Shown here: piece by piece, positions 52,334 to 61,432 of the stretch
Layout: the number at the start of each line of letters is the position of its first letter
How positions within the stretch are numbered: the first letter of the stretch is position 1
Source of the DNA: Denitromonas iodatirespirans
GTDB lineage: Bacteria; Pseudomonadota; Gammaproteobacteria; Burkholderiales; Rhodocyclaceae
Direction of reading: 5' to 3'
Assembly (NCBI RefSeq): GCF_018524365.1
Contig: NZ_JAEKFT010000010.1
Location: 1 to 64,000 of the forward strand
Length of the DNA: 64,000 nt
The notes under the pieces: generated by a model
The model's database searches: none
What the model saw: only the letters and a program-made list of their open reading frames with translations
What the model was told of the DNA's origin: nothing
Translations under genes and position numbers: made by a program

Positions 52334-53014
52334 CTAGCGCGGCAGCAGAAGGCGAGTACCAAGCGCAAACACGCAGATCTTCAGGTTCCGCATGAGCCGG
52401 TCGGCATCGGGCGCGTTGCGGGCAACCGCCTCGCACAGAATTTCGTGCGCAATGATGGCGATCGTCCTGGCGGCAGAATGGACGTCCTGCGCGTCGGCCT
52501 CGGGCGCAAAGTATTGCAGCGCACTGGCCACCGACGCCTCGCACCGCTCGTCATGCTTCTGGACCGCATCGCGCAACTCGGCCACCGAGGTCACCATCGT
52601 GATGAGCGCCCCCAAACCCGGCTGCGCCCGGTACAGATCGGCCATCTGATCGATCTGCTTTCCCAGGTAGGACAGAATGTCCTCCGCCCCGCCGCGCACC
52701 GGATGGAGGCCGTCGAGCAAGCTGAATACACGCTCCATCCAGTCGGTGACCAGGGCATAGACCACCGCTTGCTTGTTGGGAAAGTACTCATACAAGGCCC
52801 CAACGGAAATCCCCGCCAGCGCCGCAATGCGCCGAGTCGTCAACCGATCCAGGCCATCGCGCTCAATCGCGTCGCCCGCTGCGCGCAACACCGCCTGCAC
52901 AGTATCCCGGCTACGCGCCTGGTTCGGCGTTCGACGCGGATGCAGGCGACGCAACTTGACGGTGGCATCGGGACGACCCTTCACTTCCGCGCCCGCCGGC
53001 TTGCTTCGAGGCAT
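52334..53014 (-). CDS. TetR-family transcriptional regulator
   Basis: This 226-aa protein has an N-terminal HTH of the TetR type: RDTVQAVLRAAGDAIERDGL, then RIAALAGISVGALYEYFPNKQAVVYAL (about 60-86). The helical C-terminal half (about 90-226) should bind a ligand and dimerise. ATG 53014 is preferred because upstream starts lack ribosome sites, though this start is also weak. It lies between the leftward envelope operon and the rightward amidase operon, whose promoters share a palindrome, so it is the obvious candidate repressor of both. About 30 basic residues precede the HTH, longer than usual. Confidence 0.88.
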   Translation of the reverse strand: MPRSKPAGAEVKGRPDATVKLRRLHPRRTPNQARSRDTVQAVLRAAGDAIERDGLDRLTTRRIAALAGISVGALYEYFPNKQAVVYALVTDWMERVFSLLDGLHPVRGGAEDILSYLGKQIDQMADLYRAQPGLGALITMVTSVAELRDAVQKHDERCEASVASALQYFAPEADAQDVHSAARTIAIIAHEILCEAVARNAPDADRLMRNLKICVFALGTRLLLPR

Positions 53015-53109
53015 GTCTTCAAATCTCACTGATAGCCGGACATCGCCGGCCAATTTTCGGTGACGCATTGTAGCCGACCGGCCCATCGACATCAAAACAG
53101 CAACCCATC

Positions 53110-53139
53110 TTGTTTCCGACCTTTTGTTCGGTTTATACT
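53110..53139 (+). promoter_or_regulatory. Promoter of the amidase/Puu operon with TetR-type operator in its spacer
   Basis: TTGTTT (53110-53115), an 18-nt spacer and TATACT (53134-53139) form the promoter. The spacer begins with the near-palindrome CCGACCTTTTGTTCGG (53116-53131). The -10 ends 30 bp before the amidase start codon, leaving a short leader. The layout duplicates that at 51683-51712, so one repressor could block both by covering the spacer. Confidence 0.75.
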
Positions 53140-53169
53140 CGGTTCAACACACTAGCGCAGATCCATCCA

Positions 53170-54567
53170 ATGAACTCAAAATCAGATTCGGAGCTTTGCT
53201 ATCTCAGCGCGACCCGAGCCCTCCATATGTTTCGGTCTCGCCAGCTTTCTCCGGTGGAATTGTTGAACGCCCACTTGGCTCGCATCGAGCGACTCGAGCC
53301 CACGATCAACGCCCTGAGCTACCGCCGCATCGAAGACGCCCTGCAACAGGCCAAGGCAGCAGAGCATCGCTACATGACGGCGCCCGAATCGGCCCGCGCA
53401 CTCGAGGGCATTCCGACGCTGCTCAAGAACGAGCACATGTTGAAGGGGCTTCACACGACCCAGGGCTCGTGGCTGTGTGGCGATGAGGCGGATGACCGCA
53501 ATGCCCCGATCGTCGATCGCCTTCTCGACGCAGGCGCGGTCATTCATGGCCAGACCAACGTTCCCGAGTTCTATCTGGCGGGATTTACCCGCTCACGTCG
53601 GCATGGCGTCACGCGCAATCCCTGGAACACCGACGTGACCTGCGGGGGTTCCTCCGGCGGGAGCGCGGCAGCATTGGCTGCCGGCATGACCACGCTGGCG
53701 ACAGCCTCGGACATCGGCGGTTCGATCCGCATTCCCGCGGCCTATTGCGGCGTCTACGGATTGAAACCCTCCTATGGTCGCGTGCCGGAGGCGAGCTTCT
53801 CCTACGCAATGAACCCCTGCAACCACAACGGCGTCATGGGCCGCTCCGTAGGCGATTGCGCGCTGATGTTCAACGTCGTCAACGGCCCGCACGCCGCCGA
53901 TCCGGCAACCATCAAACCGAAGCTGACCCTCCCCGCCGACTTCGAATCGGTCCATGGCCTCAGGATCGCGCTCTCTCTCGATCTGGGCTACGTCGACGTA
54001 TCGGACGAAGTGCGTGCCAACACGCACAAAGTTGCCCAGGCCCTCCGCGACCAGGGCGCCACGGTCGACGAGGTCGACATCCCCTGGGGCCCCTGGGTCA
54101 GGGACACTTTTACCCACTATCTGGGGTTCATGCTGGGGCTCCCCCTCGTCGATGCGATCCGCGACCATCGCGAAAAAGTGAGCGACTACGTTGTCCATTT
54201 CGCCGATGCCGCCACCGGCATTACCCCGGGCATGTTCCATGCAGCCAACGCCGCCATCGAGACCATGCACACCGGACTACGGCAGGTGCTCGACCGCTAC
54301 GATGCGCTGATCTGCCCGACCCTGGCCGACACCAGCACCCCCGCCGAAGGCATGAAGGATGCGCATACCAACCTGATGAGCAAGGGCCTCACCTATCCGT
54401 TCAACCTACTCAGTCGACATCCGATCCTTGCCGCCCCCTCGGGACTCGCGTCCAACGGCGTGCCAACAGGCGTACAGATCGTGGGCCCCACCTTCGACGA
54501 GCTCATGGTCCTGAGGATTGGCGCCGCCATCGAACGTCAGCTGCCTTGGACCTTCCCGAGCCTGTAG
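53170..54567 (+). CDS. Amidase signature family hydrolase
   Basis: This 465-aa enzyme has the Ser-cisSer-Lys triad of amidase-signature proteins: Lys near 87 in LLKNEHMLKG, the cis-Ser near 160 in TCGGSSGGSAAALAAGM, and the nucleophile Ser near 185 in ASDIGGSIRIPAAYCGVYGLKPSYGR. It hydrolyses an amide to acid and amine or ammonia. There is no signal peptide, so it acts in the cytosol. It is the first gene of the Puu-type operon. Its likely job is to release an amine from an imported amide, which the GlnA-like enzymes then glutamylate; this is inference from gene order. Confidence 0.9.
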   Translation: MNSKSDSELCYLSATRALHMFRSRQLSPVELLNAHLARIERLEPTINALSYRRIEDALQQAKAAEHRYMTAPESARALEGIPTLLKNEHMLKGLHTTQGSWLCGDEADDRNAPIVDRLLDAGAVIHGQTNVPEFYLAGFTRSRRHGVTRNPWNTDVTCGGSSGGSAAALAAGMTTLATASDIGGSIRIPAAYCGVYGLKPSYGRVPEASFSYAMNPCNHNGVMGRSVGDCALMFNVVNGPHAADPATIKPKLTLPADFESVHGLRIALSLDLGYVDVSDEVRANTHKVAQALRDQGATVDEVDIPWGPWVRDTFTHYLGFMLGLPLVDAIRDHREKVSDYVVHFADAATGITPGMFHAANAAIETMHTGLRQVLDRYDALICPTLADTSTPAEGMKDAHTNLMSKGLTYPFNLLSRHPILAAPSGLASNGVPTGVQIVGPTFDELMVLRIGAAIERQLPWTFPSL

Positions 54568-54608
54568 CGGTTGATCCAACGCTTGAAAAAAACTCCAAGG
54601 AGAGAGGC

Positions 54609-55961
54609 ATGAAGACGACCACCGCGCAATCCCCTGCCCCGAAAGCCGGCGCTGAAACCCTCACCCGCAGCCTCGAGTACCGCGATCTGCTCGCCTATGG
54701 GCTCGCCTACATCGCACCGGTGGCGCCGTTGGCAACGCTCGGCTTCGTGTGGAATGCCTCGGCCGGTCTGGTGGCGCTCGCCTACCTGCTCGGCGCGCTG
54801 TGCATGTATTTCACTGCCAAGAGCTACGCGGTGATGACCGAAGAAGTCCCCAACGCGGGTTCCGTATATGGCTTCGCGCGCCACTGTCTGGGCGGGCTCG
54901 CCGGGTTCGTCGCCGGATGGCTGATCCTGCTCGACTACCTGCTGATTCCGGCACTGGTGTTTCTGTTGATGTCGGTCGGCATGGGGACTCTGATTCCCGA
55001 AATTCCCCGGGCGGCATGGCTGGTCATCCTGATCTCCTCCGCGGTCGGCATCAACTGGTTTGGCGTGACCGTCACCTCACGGGTCAACGTCTTCTCCGTC
55101 AAGGCCCAAATCCTCATGGTGCTCACCCTGATGGCGCTCTGCATCTACGCGCTCTACCAGGGAAAAGGCAGCGGCGGCCTCACGCTGGCGCCGTTCTACT
55201 CGGCCGAAGGGTTCTCTGCCACCCATGTCTTCGCAGGCACATCGATCTGCGTACTGTCCTTCCTCGGATTCGACGCCATCTCCACCCTGGCCGAAGAAGT
55301 CAAGGGCGGGGACCGAAAAGTGGTGGGCCGGGCGATCATGCACGTCCTGTTGATCGCCGGCGCGTTCTTCGTGCTGCTCACCTGGGTGCTCGGCAACCTG
55401 ATGATCGGACTCGACGTCCAAGATCCTGCCACGGCGATCTTCGAACTGACCGCCGATCGCATCGGACCGTGGGCCTCGACAGCCCTGGCCTGGCTGCTGG
55501 CGCTGATCGTGGGCTTCACCAATGCGTTGCCGATGCAGATCGGCGTTGCTCGGGTGCTCTTCGCGATGGGGCGCGACCGCCAGCTACCCCACGCCTTTGC
55601 GCGTCTGCACAAGAAGCATGGCACCCCGCACATCGCCCTGCTCTTTGCCAGCGCGTTCTCCTTGATCGTCGCCATCGTGCTGCGCAACGACATCGATCTG
55701 ATGGCCTCGTTCGTGAATTTCGGCGCGCTGTCCGCCTTCCTGCTGCTGCATCTCTCTGTCCTCGTACATTTCGCCTGGCGCAAGCGCAGCAAGAATTATC
55801 TGGCCCATTGGTGCGTCCCGATTCTCGGCATCGCCGTGGTTCTCGCGGTGTTCTCGGGCATGGCAGCTACGGCCCTGTTCATGGGCGCGATGTGGCTTGT
55901 GCTCGGCCTGGGCTACTGGCGCTTTCTCAGTGCGCGCCATCGCGTCGAACTGGCCGTCTAG
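54609..55961 (+). CDS. APC-family amino acid/polyamine permease
   Basis: This 450-aa inner-membrane protein has about twelve helices. It starts LTRSLEYRDLLAYGLAYIAPVAPLATLG, the unwound helix-1 region of APC transporters. EEVPNAGSVYGFARHCLGG and the conserved STLAEEVKGGDRKVVGRAI segment after SFLGFDAI are typical of PuuP-like and related putrescine/amine importers. It should take up the amine or amide substrate by proton coupling. AAGGAGAGAG precedes ATG 54609, 41 bp after the amidase gene. Confidence 0.9.
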   Translation: MKTTTAQSPAPKAGAETLTRSLEYRDLLAYGLAYIAPVAPLATLGFVWNASAGLVALAYLLGALCMYFTAKSYAVMTEEVPNAGSVYGFARHCLGGLAGFVAGWLILLDYLLIPALVFLLMSVGMGTLIPEIPRAAWLVILISSAVGINWFGVTVTSRVNVFSVKAQILMVLTLMALCIYALYQGKGSGGLTLAPFYSAEGFSATHVFAGTSICVLSFLGFDAISTLAEEVKGGDRKVVGRAIMHVLLIAGAFFVLLTWVLGNLMIGLDVQDPATAIFELTADRIGPWASTALAWLLALIVGFTNALPMQIGVARVLFAMGRDRQLPHAFARLHKKHGTPHIALLFASAFSLIVAIVLRNDIDLMASFVNFGALSAFLLLHLSVLVHFAWRKRSKNYLAHWCVPILGIAVVLAVFSGMAATALFMGAMWLVLGLGYWRFLSARHRVELAV

Positions 55962-55982
55962 ACCAACTCCGGAATCACCACC

Positions 55983-56780
55983 ATGCGCTCAACATTGCCT
56001 CGCGATACCACCGAGACGACACGCCCGCTGATCCTGCTCCCCGCATGCCGCAAGAGCATCGACGGAACGACCTCGTTCTCGGTCGGCGAGAAATACATCG
56101 ACGCCGTGCGGCTCGCGGGCGGCCAGCCGCTCTTGGTGCCGTACGCGACGGATGACGAACTCGACGCCCTGCTCGGCCTCGCCGACGGCGTATTGCTGAC
56201 CGGATCGCCATCCAACGTACATCCGGCGCACTACGGCAAATCGCTTCAAGACCCACCCGGCGCACTCGACACCGTGCGCGACGACTGGGTCCTGCCATTC
56301 ATTCCGCGGCTGTTGGACAAGGGCATACCGCTCTTTGCCATCTGCCGCGGCTTGCAGGAGTTGAACGTTGCGCTCGGCGGCAGCCTGCACCACGCGGTGC
56401 ACACGCTGCCGGGAAAGAACGACCACCGCACGCGCGACGACCTGCCCGAGCACACCAAGTATGGGCCGGCGCATGTGGTCGACATCGTCCCCGGCGCGCT
56501 GCTCGAACAACTCCTGGATGCGACTCAGATCGAGGTCAACTCGCTCCATGGTCAAGCCATCGACCGTCTGGCGCCATCGCTCGCCGTCGAAGCAAACGCG
56601 CCGGACGGCGTCATCGAAGCCGTTTCCTGCCCCGGCGCTCGGGGCTTTTCCCTGGCCGTCCAGTGGCATCCCGAGTGGCGAGCGCATGACAACCCCCACT
56701 CCCGAAAACTGTTCGATGCGTTCGGCCAGGCCTGCCGCGACTATCAACGGACTAAAACGCAGACCGGCATCAACGGCTAG
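55983..56780 (+). CDS. puuD: Gamma-glutamyl-gamma-aminobutyrate hydrolase (class I glutamine amidotransferase-like)
   Basis: This 265-aa cytosolic enzyme has the nucleophile Cys (about 121) in LFAICRGLQELNVALGGSLHH, and His and Glu in LAVQWHPEW near the end. GVLLTGSPSNVHPAHYG and VNSLHGQAIDRL are typical of PuuD. It removes the gamma-glutamyl group in the last step of the Puu pathway, freeing the acid and glutamate. It lies between the permease and the first GlnA-like gene, 21 bp and 45 bp apart. The product of the true substrate may differ from GABA. Confidence 0.9.
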   Translation: MRSTLPRDTTETTRPLILLPACRKSIDGTTSFSVGEKYIDAVRLAGGQPLLVPYATDDELDALLGLADGVLLTGSPSNVHPAHYGKSLQDPPGALDTVRDDWVLPFIPRLLDKGIPLFAICRGLQELNVALGGSLHHAVHTLPGKNDHRTRDDLPEHTKYGPAHVVDIVPGALLEQLLDATQIEVNSLHGQAIDRLAPSLAVEANAPDGVIEAVSCPGARGFSLAVQWHPEWRAHDNPHSRKLFDAFGQACRDYQRTKTQTGING

Positions 56781-56825
56781 CAAAAAACATGGCATCCCCA
56801 CCCAACATCACAGCAGGTATCTGAC

Positions 56826-58190
56826 ATGCACAGTTCCGACAGCACGTTCCCCCAGCTCGAGCAATGGCTCGATGAAAAGCACGTCACCGAAATCGAATGT
56901 CTGGTCCCCGACCTGACCGGTGTCGCCCGTGGCAAGATCCTGCCGCGCGAAAAGTTTACCGAAGACCGCGGCATGCGCCTGCCCGAGCTGGTGGTGGCCA
57001 TGGGTGTCACCGGCGAGGTGCCCTACGAGGGCGCGTATCAGAACATCATTCCGCCGACCGACCAGGACATGCACCTGCGGCCCGATCCGGACTCGGCATG
57101 CATCGTCCCCTGGGCCTCGGATCCGACCGCCCAGGTCATCCATGATTGCTACGACCGCAACGGCAAACTCGTACCGTTCGCGCCGCGTTCCGTGCTGCGG
57201 CGGGTGTGCGACCTGTATGCCGCCGAGGGCTGGCGGCCGGTATTGGCGCCCGAGCTCGAATTCTATCTGGTGGCCCGCAATCCGGATCCGGACGTCCCGC
57301 TGACGCCGCCAGTCGGCCGTAGCGGTCGCGCCGAAAGCTCGCGCCAGGCCTACTCGATCGACGCGGTGAACGAATTCGACCCCTTGTTCGAGGAGGTGTA
57401 TGCCTTCTGCGAACAGATGGAACTCAACGTCGATACGCTGATCCACGAAGCCGGCGCCGGGCAGATGGAAATCAATTTTTTCCACGGAGATCCGCTCGCC
57501 CTGGCCGACGAGGTGTTCTACTTCAAGCGCACGCTGCGCGAAGTGGCCATGCGCCACGACATGTTCGCCACGTTCATGGCCAAGCCCATCGCCGGCGAGC
57601 CTGGCAGCTCGATGCACATCCACCAGAACATCATCGATACGGCAACCGGACGCAATCTGTTCAGCAATCCGGATGGCAGCCCCAGCCGCGAGTTCTACTG
57701 GTACATCGGGGGCCTGCAGAAATATGTTCCGGCGGCCATGGCCATCTTCGCCCCCTACGTGAATTCCTATCGCCGACTGGTCCGCGACAGCGCGGCGCCC
57801 ATCAACATCCAGTGGGGCGGCGACAACCGCACCGTCGGCATTCGCTCGCCGGTCTCCGAGGCGCCGGCGCGGCGAGTCGAGAACCGGGTCATCGGCGCCG
57901 ATGCCAACCCATACGTCTCCTTCGCCGCCACGCTCGCCTGCGGCTACCTCGGCATCAAAAACCGCATCGAGCCGCAAACCGAATGCACGGGAAACGCCTA
58001 CCACGGTGACTACGAACTGCCCCGCTCCCTGGGAGAAGCGCTAACCCTGCTGCGCAAGGATGCCGACCTGAGCAGCGTGCTGGGTGAGGCCTTCGTCACC
58101 GTCTACACGGAGGTGAAGGAAGTCGAGCACGCGGAGTTCATGAAAGTCATCTCGCCGTGGGAGCGAGAGCACCTCTTGCTCCACGTCTGA
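56826..58190 (+). CDS. Gamma-glutamylpolyamine synthetase-like GlnA (copy 1)
   Basis: This 454-aa glutamine-synthetase-fold ligase is of the PuuA/GlnA-like group that joins glutamate to an amine using ATP. DLTGVARGKILPREKF (about 28-43) is the beta-grasp start of the family. PELEFYLVAR and HEAGAGQMEINFFHGDPL carry the metal-binding Glu residues. FMAKPIAGEPGSSMHIHQNI holds the metal-binding His. NIQWGGDNRTVGIRSP and RVENRVIGADANPY form the ATP and glutamate region. Replacement of the usual glutamine-synthetase ammonium site is expected but not checkable here. It belongs to the same operon as puuD. Confidence 0.88.
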   Translation: MHSSDSTFPQLEQWLDEKHVTEIECLVPDLTGVARGKILPREKFTEDRGMRLPELVVAMGVTGEVPYEGAYQNIIPPTDQDMHLRPDPDSACIVPWASDPTAQVIHDCYDRNGKLVPFAPRSVLRRVCDLYAAEGWRPVLAPELEFYLVARNPDPDVPLTPPVGRSGRAESSRQAYSIDAVNEFDPLFEEVYAFCEQMELNVDTLIHEAGAGQMEINFFHGDPLALADEVFYFKRTLREVAMRHDMFATFMAKPIAGEPGSSMHIHQNIIDTATGRNLFSNPDGSPSREFYWYIGGLQKYVPAAMAIFAPYVNSYRRLVRDSAAPINIQWGGDNRTVGIRSPVSEAPARRVENRVIGADANPYVSFAATLACGYLGIKNRIEPQTECTGNAYHGDYELPRSLGEALTLLRKDADLSSVLGEAFVTVYTEVKEVEHAEFMKVISPWEREHLLLHV

Positions 58191-58206
58191 GACCCGTGCG
58201 TGTCGG

Positions 58207-58369
58207 TACCGACCCGGCGCCCGCGTCGGCCGGCCCCAGCGACGATGTCCTCGACGATCAGGACGCGCGCAGGGTCGTCGAGCACCGCACGCACGGGGTC
58301 AAAGAGCCCCTCGGGTGGCAGAAGCCGGCCGCCGGAGGACATGAGCGGTTCTGCCATGAACTTTGTTAT
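58207..58369 (-). pseudogene. Antisense fossil fragment of a class III aminotransferase
   Basis: On the minus strand a short frame reads DRITKFMAEPLMSSGGRLLP, then PEGLFDPVRAVLDDPARVLI, then VEDIVAGAGRRG. This follows the conserved aminotransferase segment (A)AEPxMGAGGxxxPPxGYFxAVxxVLxxxDxLxIxDEVxxGFGRTG almost position by position. The key DEV is changed to EDI and GFGRTG to GAGRRG, and nothing else of the enzyme remains. It is a decayed leftover within the 263-bp gap between the GlnA-like and aldehyde dehydrogenase genes, in the opposite direction to the operon. Confidence 0.6.
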
Positions 58370-58453
58370 GCGATCGCAGATCGCGATTGCCCCCTTCGCA
58401 GGGTCCATCCCCAAGCTTCGTCGCGCGGGGCGTGGCCTGCCTGAGAGACAGCA

Positions 58454-59893
58454 ATGACGACTGACCAGTTCTATATCGACGGGCGCTGGGTTGCGCCCCT
58501 GGGCACCGAGACGATGGCCATCATGTCACCGGCCACCGGGCAAGCGCTCGGGCAACTCAGCCTGGGTAGCAAGGACGACGTGGATCGCGCCGTCGCAGCG
58601 GCAACCCGCGCTTTCACGACATGGGGGCAAACCTCCCCTCGGGAACGCTGTGCGCTACTCGAACGCATCGTCAAGGTCTACACCCGCCGTCGCGACGAGA
58701 TCGCCGAGGCCATGCGCATCGAGATGGGTGCACCGATCGGCTTGGCGCGCGGCGCGCAAAGCGGCGCCGGCCTCGGCCATCTGCGTGATTTCGTCCATGC
58801 CATGCAGAAGATCGAATGGGAAGCACCCCTCGCCCCCGGCGACACGGCCAATCGCATCGTGATGGAACCCAAGGGCGTGGCCGCGCTGATCACACCCTGG
58901 AACTGGCCGATGAACCAGATCACCCTCAAGGTCGGTGCAGCACTCGCGGCCGGTTGCACGATGGTGCTCAAACCGTCCGAACTCGCACCCCTGTCCGCCG
59001 AGCTGTTTTCACAGATCCTCGACGAAGCCGGGGTGCCCGCCGGCGTGTACAACATGGTCCATGGCACCGGGCCGCTCGTCGGCGAAGCGCTGTGCGCACA
59101 CCCCGATGTGGATGTGATCTCGCTCACCGGCTCCACCCGTGCGGGAACGGCCGTCCTCAAGACCGCGGCCGACAACATCAAACGCGTCGGCCTCGAACTG
59201 GGCGGCAAGGGCGCCGCCATCATTTTTGCCGACACCGATGTCGAACAGGCCGCCGCCGGCACTGCACGCGCGCTCTTTCAGAACAGCGGCCAATCCTGCA
59301 ACGCGCCGGCGCGCATGCTGGTCGAGCGGGCGGCCTACGATCGCGCCGTGGAAGTGGCCGCCGAGGTCGCCCGCAGCGTGACCGTCGGCGATCCGGCGTC
59401 AGACGCAACACAGGTCGGACCCGTCGTCAGCGCCGCCCAGTACGAACGGATCGAAGCGCTCATCGAGGTCGGCATGTCGGAAGGCGCCCGTCTCGTCGCC
59501 GGCGGCCCCGGACGTCCGGATGGGCTCAAGTCCGGCTACTACGTCCGACCCACGGTGTTCGCCGATGCCACCAACGCCATGACCATCGCCCGCGAGGAGA
59601 TCTTCGGCCCGGTACTCACCATCATGCCCTTCGACACGGAGGCCGAAGCGGTTTCGATCTCCAACGACAGCGTGTATGGCTTGGCCGCCTACGTGTGGAC
59701 CACGGACGGCGAACGCGCGCGCCGCATCGCTCGCCGACTGCGCAGCGGCATGGTTCGGCTCAATGGCACCGATCTGCCCTTCGGCAGTCCGTTCGGTGGT
59801 TTCGGACAGTCGGGAATCGGTCGAGAAGGCGGCGTCTGGGGGATCGAGGAGTTCCTCGAGGTGAAGGCCGTCAGCGGCTGGCCACCAGAGTAG
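58454..59893 (+). CDS. NAD(P)-dependent aldehyde dehydrogenase (PuuC-like role)
   Basis: This 479-aa ALDH has LITPWNWPMNQITLKVGAALAAG (oxyanion Asn about 149), VGLELGGKGAAIIFADTDVE (general-base Glu) and ALFQNSGQSCNAPARMLV (catalytic Cys about 282). It ends FGGFGQSGIGREGGVWGIEEFLEVK. The NSGQSCNAP form is that of the group often annotated as aldehyde or gamma-aminobutyraldehyde-type dehydrogenases. In the operon it should oxidise the gamma-glutamyl aldehyde, or the free aldehyde, made by transamination. Its ATG follows the decayed aminotransferase fragment. Confidence 0.9.
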   Translation: MTTDQFYIDGRWVAPLGTETMAIMSPATGQALGQLSLGSKDDVDRAVAAATRAFTTWGQTSPRERCALLERIVKVYTRRRDEIAEAMRIEMGAPIGLARGAQSGAGLGHLRDFVHAMQKIEWEAPLAPGDTANRIVMEPKGVAALITPWNWPMNQITLKVGAALAAGCTMVLKPSELAPLSAELFSQILDEAGVPAGVYNMVHGTGPLVGEALCAHPDVDVISLTGSTRAGTAVLKTAADNIKRVGLELGGKGAAIIFADTDVEQAAAGTARALFQNSGQSCNAPARMLVERAAYDRAVEVAAEVARSVTVGDPASDATQVGPVVSAAQYERIEALIEVGMSEGARLVAGGPGRPDGLKSGYYVRPTVFADATNAMTIAREEIFGPVLTIMPFDTEAEAVSISNDSVYGLAAYVWTTDGERARRIARRLRSGMVRLNGTDLPFGSPFGGFGQSGIGREGGVWGIEEFLEVKAVSGWPPE

Positions 59894-60029
59894 CGCCACC
59901 ACACCTCGGGGTTCATCCCGGCGATGTCCGCCACCTTTGCCGGACGCCCCCCAACCATCGGCCTCGACGGCCCGGAAGAGTATTGCTTCGCGCAGACAAC
60001 GCGCGCCACATGAGAGTTGTGAGGAAACC

Positions 60030-61412
60030 ATGAACACAGTACGCACCACCGCAGCACTTCGCGCGCTTGACGCGGCGCACCACCTGCATCCCTTCACCAA
60101 CGCACGGGAACTCAACGCCCAGGGCGTGCGCATCATCGAGTCGGCACGCGGCGTCTACCTGACCGACAGCGACGGCCAAAAGATCCTCGACGGCATGAGC
60201 GGCCTGTGGTGCTCGACCCTCGGTTACGGACGTCGCGAGATCCTCGACGCAGTGACCAAGCAGATGGAGGTGCTGCCCTTCTACAACACCTTCTTCAAAA
60301 CCTCCCACCCCCCGGTGATCCAACTGTCCAAGCGGCTGGCCGAAGTGACCCCGAGCCAGTTCAACCACTTCATGTTCACTGGATCGGGGTCGGAGTCGAA
60401 CGACACGATCTTCCGCCTTGTGCGCTACTACTGGGACCTGGTCGGCCAGCCCGACAAGACCGTCTTCATCTCGCGCCACAACAGCTACCATGGCTCCACC
60501 GTCGCCGCCGCCTCGCTCGGTGGCCTCAGCGCCATGCACAAACAAGGAGGGCTGCCGATTCCCGGCATCGTCCACGCCCCCCAACCCGCATGGTGGGCCG
60601 AAGGCGGCGACATGAGCCCGGACAGCTTCGGCCTCCATGTGGCACGCCAGACCCTCGACATGATCGACGAAATCGGCGCGGACAAGGTCGCGGCGATGTT
60701 CGCCGAGCCCATCCAGGGGGCCGGCGGCGTCATCATTCCGCCAGCCACCTACTGGCCCGAGTTGTCCAAGGGCCTGAAGGAACGGGACATCCTGCTGATC
60801 TCCGATGAAGTCATCTGCGGCTTCGGCAGGACCGGGCACTGGTTCGGCTGCGAGTTGATGAACACCCAGCCCGACTTCATGACCCTGGCCAAGGGCATCA
60901 CCTCCGGCTACATACCGCTCGGCGCCGTGGCGGTCTCCGACCGCATTGCCTCCGCCCTGCTCGCGCATGGGGACGAATTCGCCCACGGATTCACCTACTC
61001 CGGCCATCCGGCCGCGTGCGCCGCGGCCCTCGCCACGCTAGACATCATGCAATCCGAAGACGTCGTGCGCCGCGTTCACGACGACATCGGGCCGTATCTC
61101 CAGGAAAAATGGCGAAGCCTTGCGGAACATCCGATGATCGGGGAGGCGACCATGGAAGGCCTGATCGGCTCCTTCCAGTTCTGCGCCGACAAGCAGGCGC
61201 GCACCACCTTCCCCGCGTCGGCGAACATCGGACTTGCCGCGCGCGACTTCTCGTTCGACAACGGCTTGGTGATGCGCGCCGTCGGCGACCGCATGGTCAT
61301 CGCTCCGCCCTTCGTCCTCTCCCGCGGCGAAGTCGACGAGTTGATAAGCAAGGCATCCCAGACCATCGACCAGACCTACCAGCACGCGCGCAAGCTCGGG
61401 CTGATCGCTTGA
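60030..61412 (+). CDS. Class III aminotransferase, putrescine/omega-amino acid:pyruvate type (SpuC-like)
   Basis: This 460-aa PLP enzyme starts LDAAHHLHPFTNARELNAQG and continues GVYLTDSDGQKILDGMSGLWC, GSGSESNDTIFRLVRYY, SRHNSYHGSTVAAASLGG and LISDEVICGFGRTGHWFG, with the Schiff-base Lys in MTLAKGITSGYIPLGAVAV. This is the SpuC/omega-amino acid:pyruvate group acting on polyamines and beta-alanine-like amines. Two routes are thus possible in one operon: direct transamination or gamma-glutamylation. ATG 60030 after GAGGAAAC is chosen by family alignment; the longer frame from 59937 lacks resemblance. Confidence 0.9.
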   Translation: MNTVRTTAALRALDAAHHLHPFTNARELNAQGVRIIESARGVYLTDSDGQKILDGMSGLWCSTLGYGRREILDAVTKQMEVLPFYNTFFKTSHPPVIQLSKRLAEVTPSQFNHFMFTGSGSESNDTIFRLVRYYWDLVGQPDKTVFISRHNSYHGSTVAAASLGGLSAMHKQGGLPIPGIVHAPQPAWWAEGGDMSPDSFGLHVARQTLDMIDEIGADKVAAMFAEPIQGAGGVIIPPATYWPELSKGLKERDILLISDEVICGFGRTGHWFGCELMNTQPDFMTLAKGITSGYIPLGAVAVSDRIASALLAHGDEFAHGFTYSGHPAACAAALATLDIMQSEDVVRRVHDDIGPYLQEKWRSLAEHPMIGEATMEGLIGSFQFCADKQARTTFPASANIGLAARDFSFDNGLVMRAVGDRMVIAPPFVLSRGEVDELISKASQTIDQTYQHARKLGLIA

Positions 61413-61432
61413 TTGTCACGCCGGGAGCCTCA

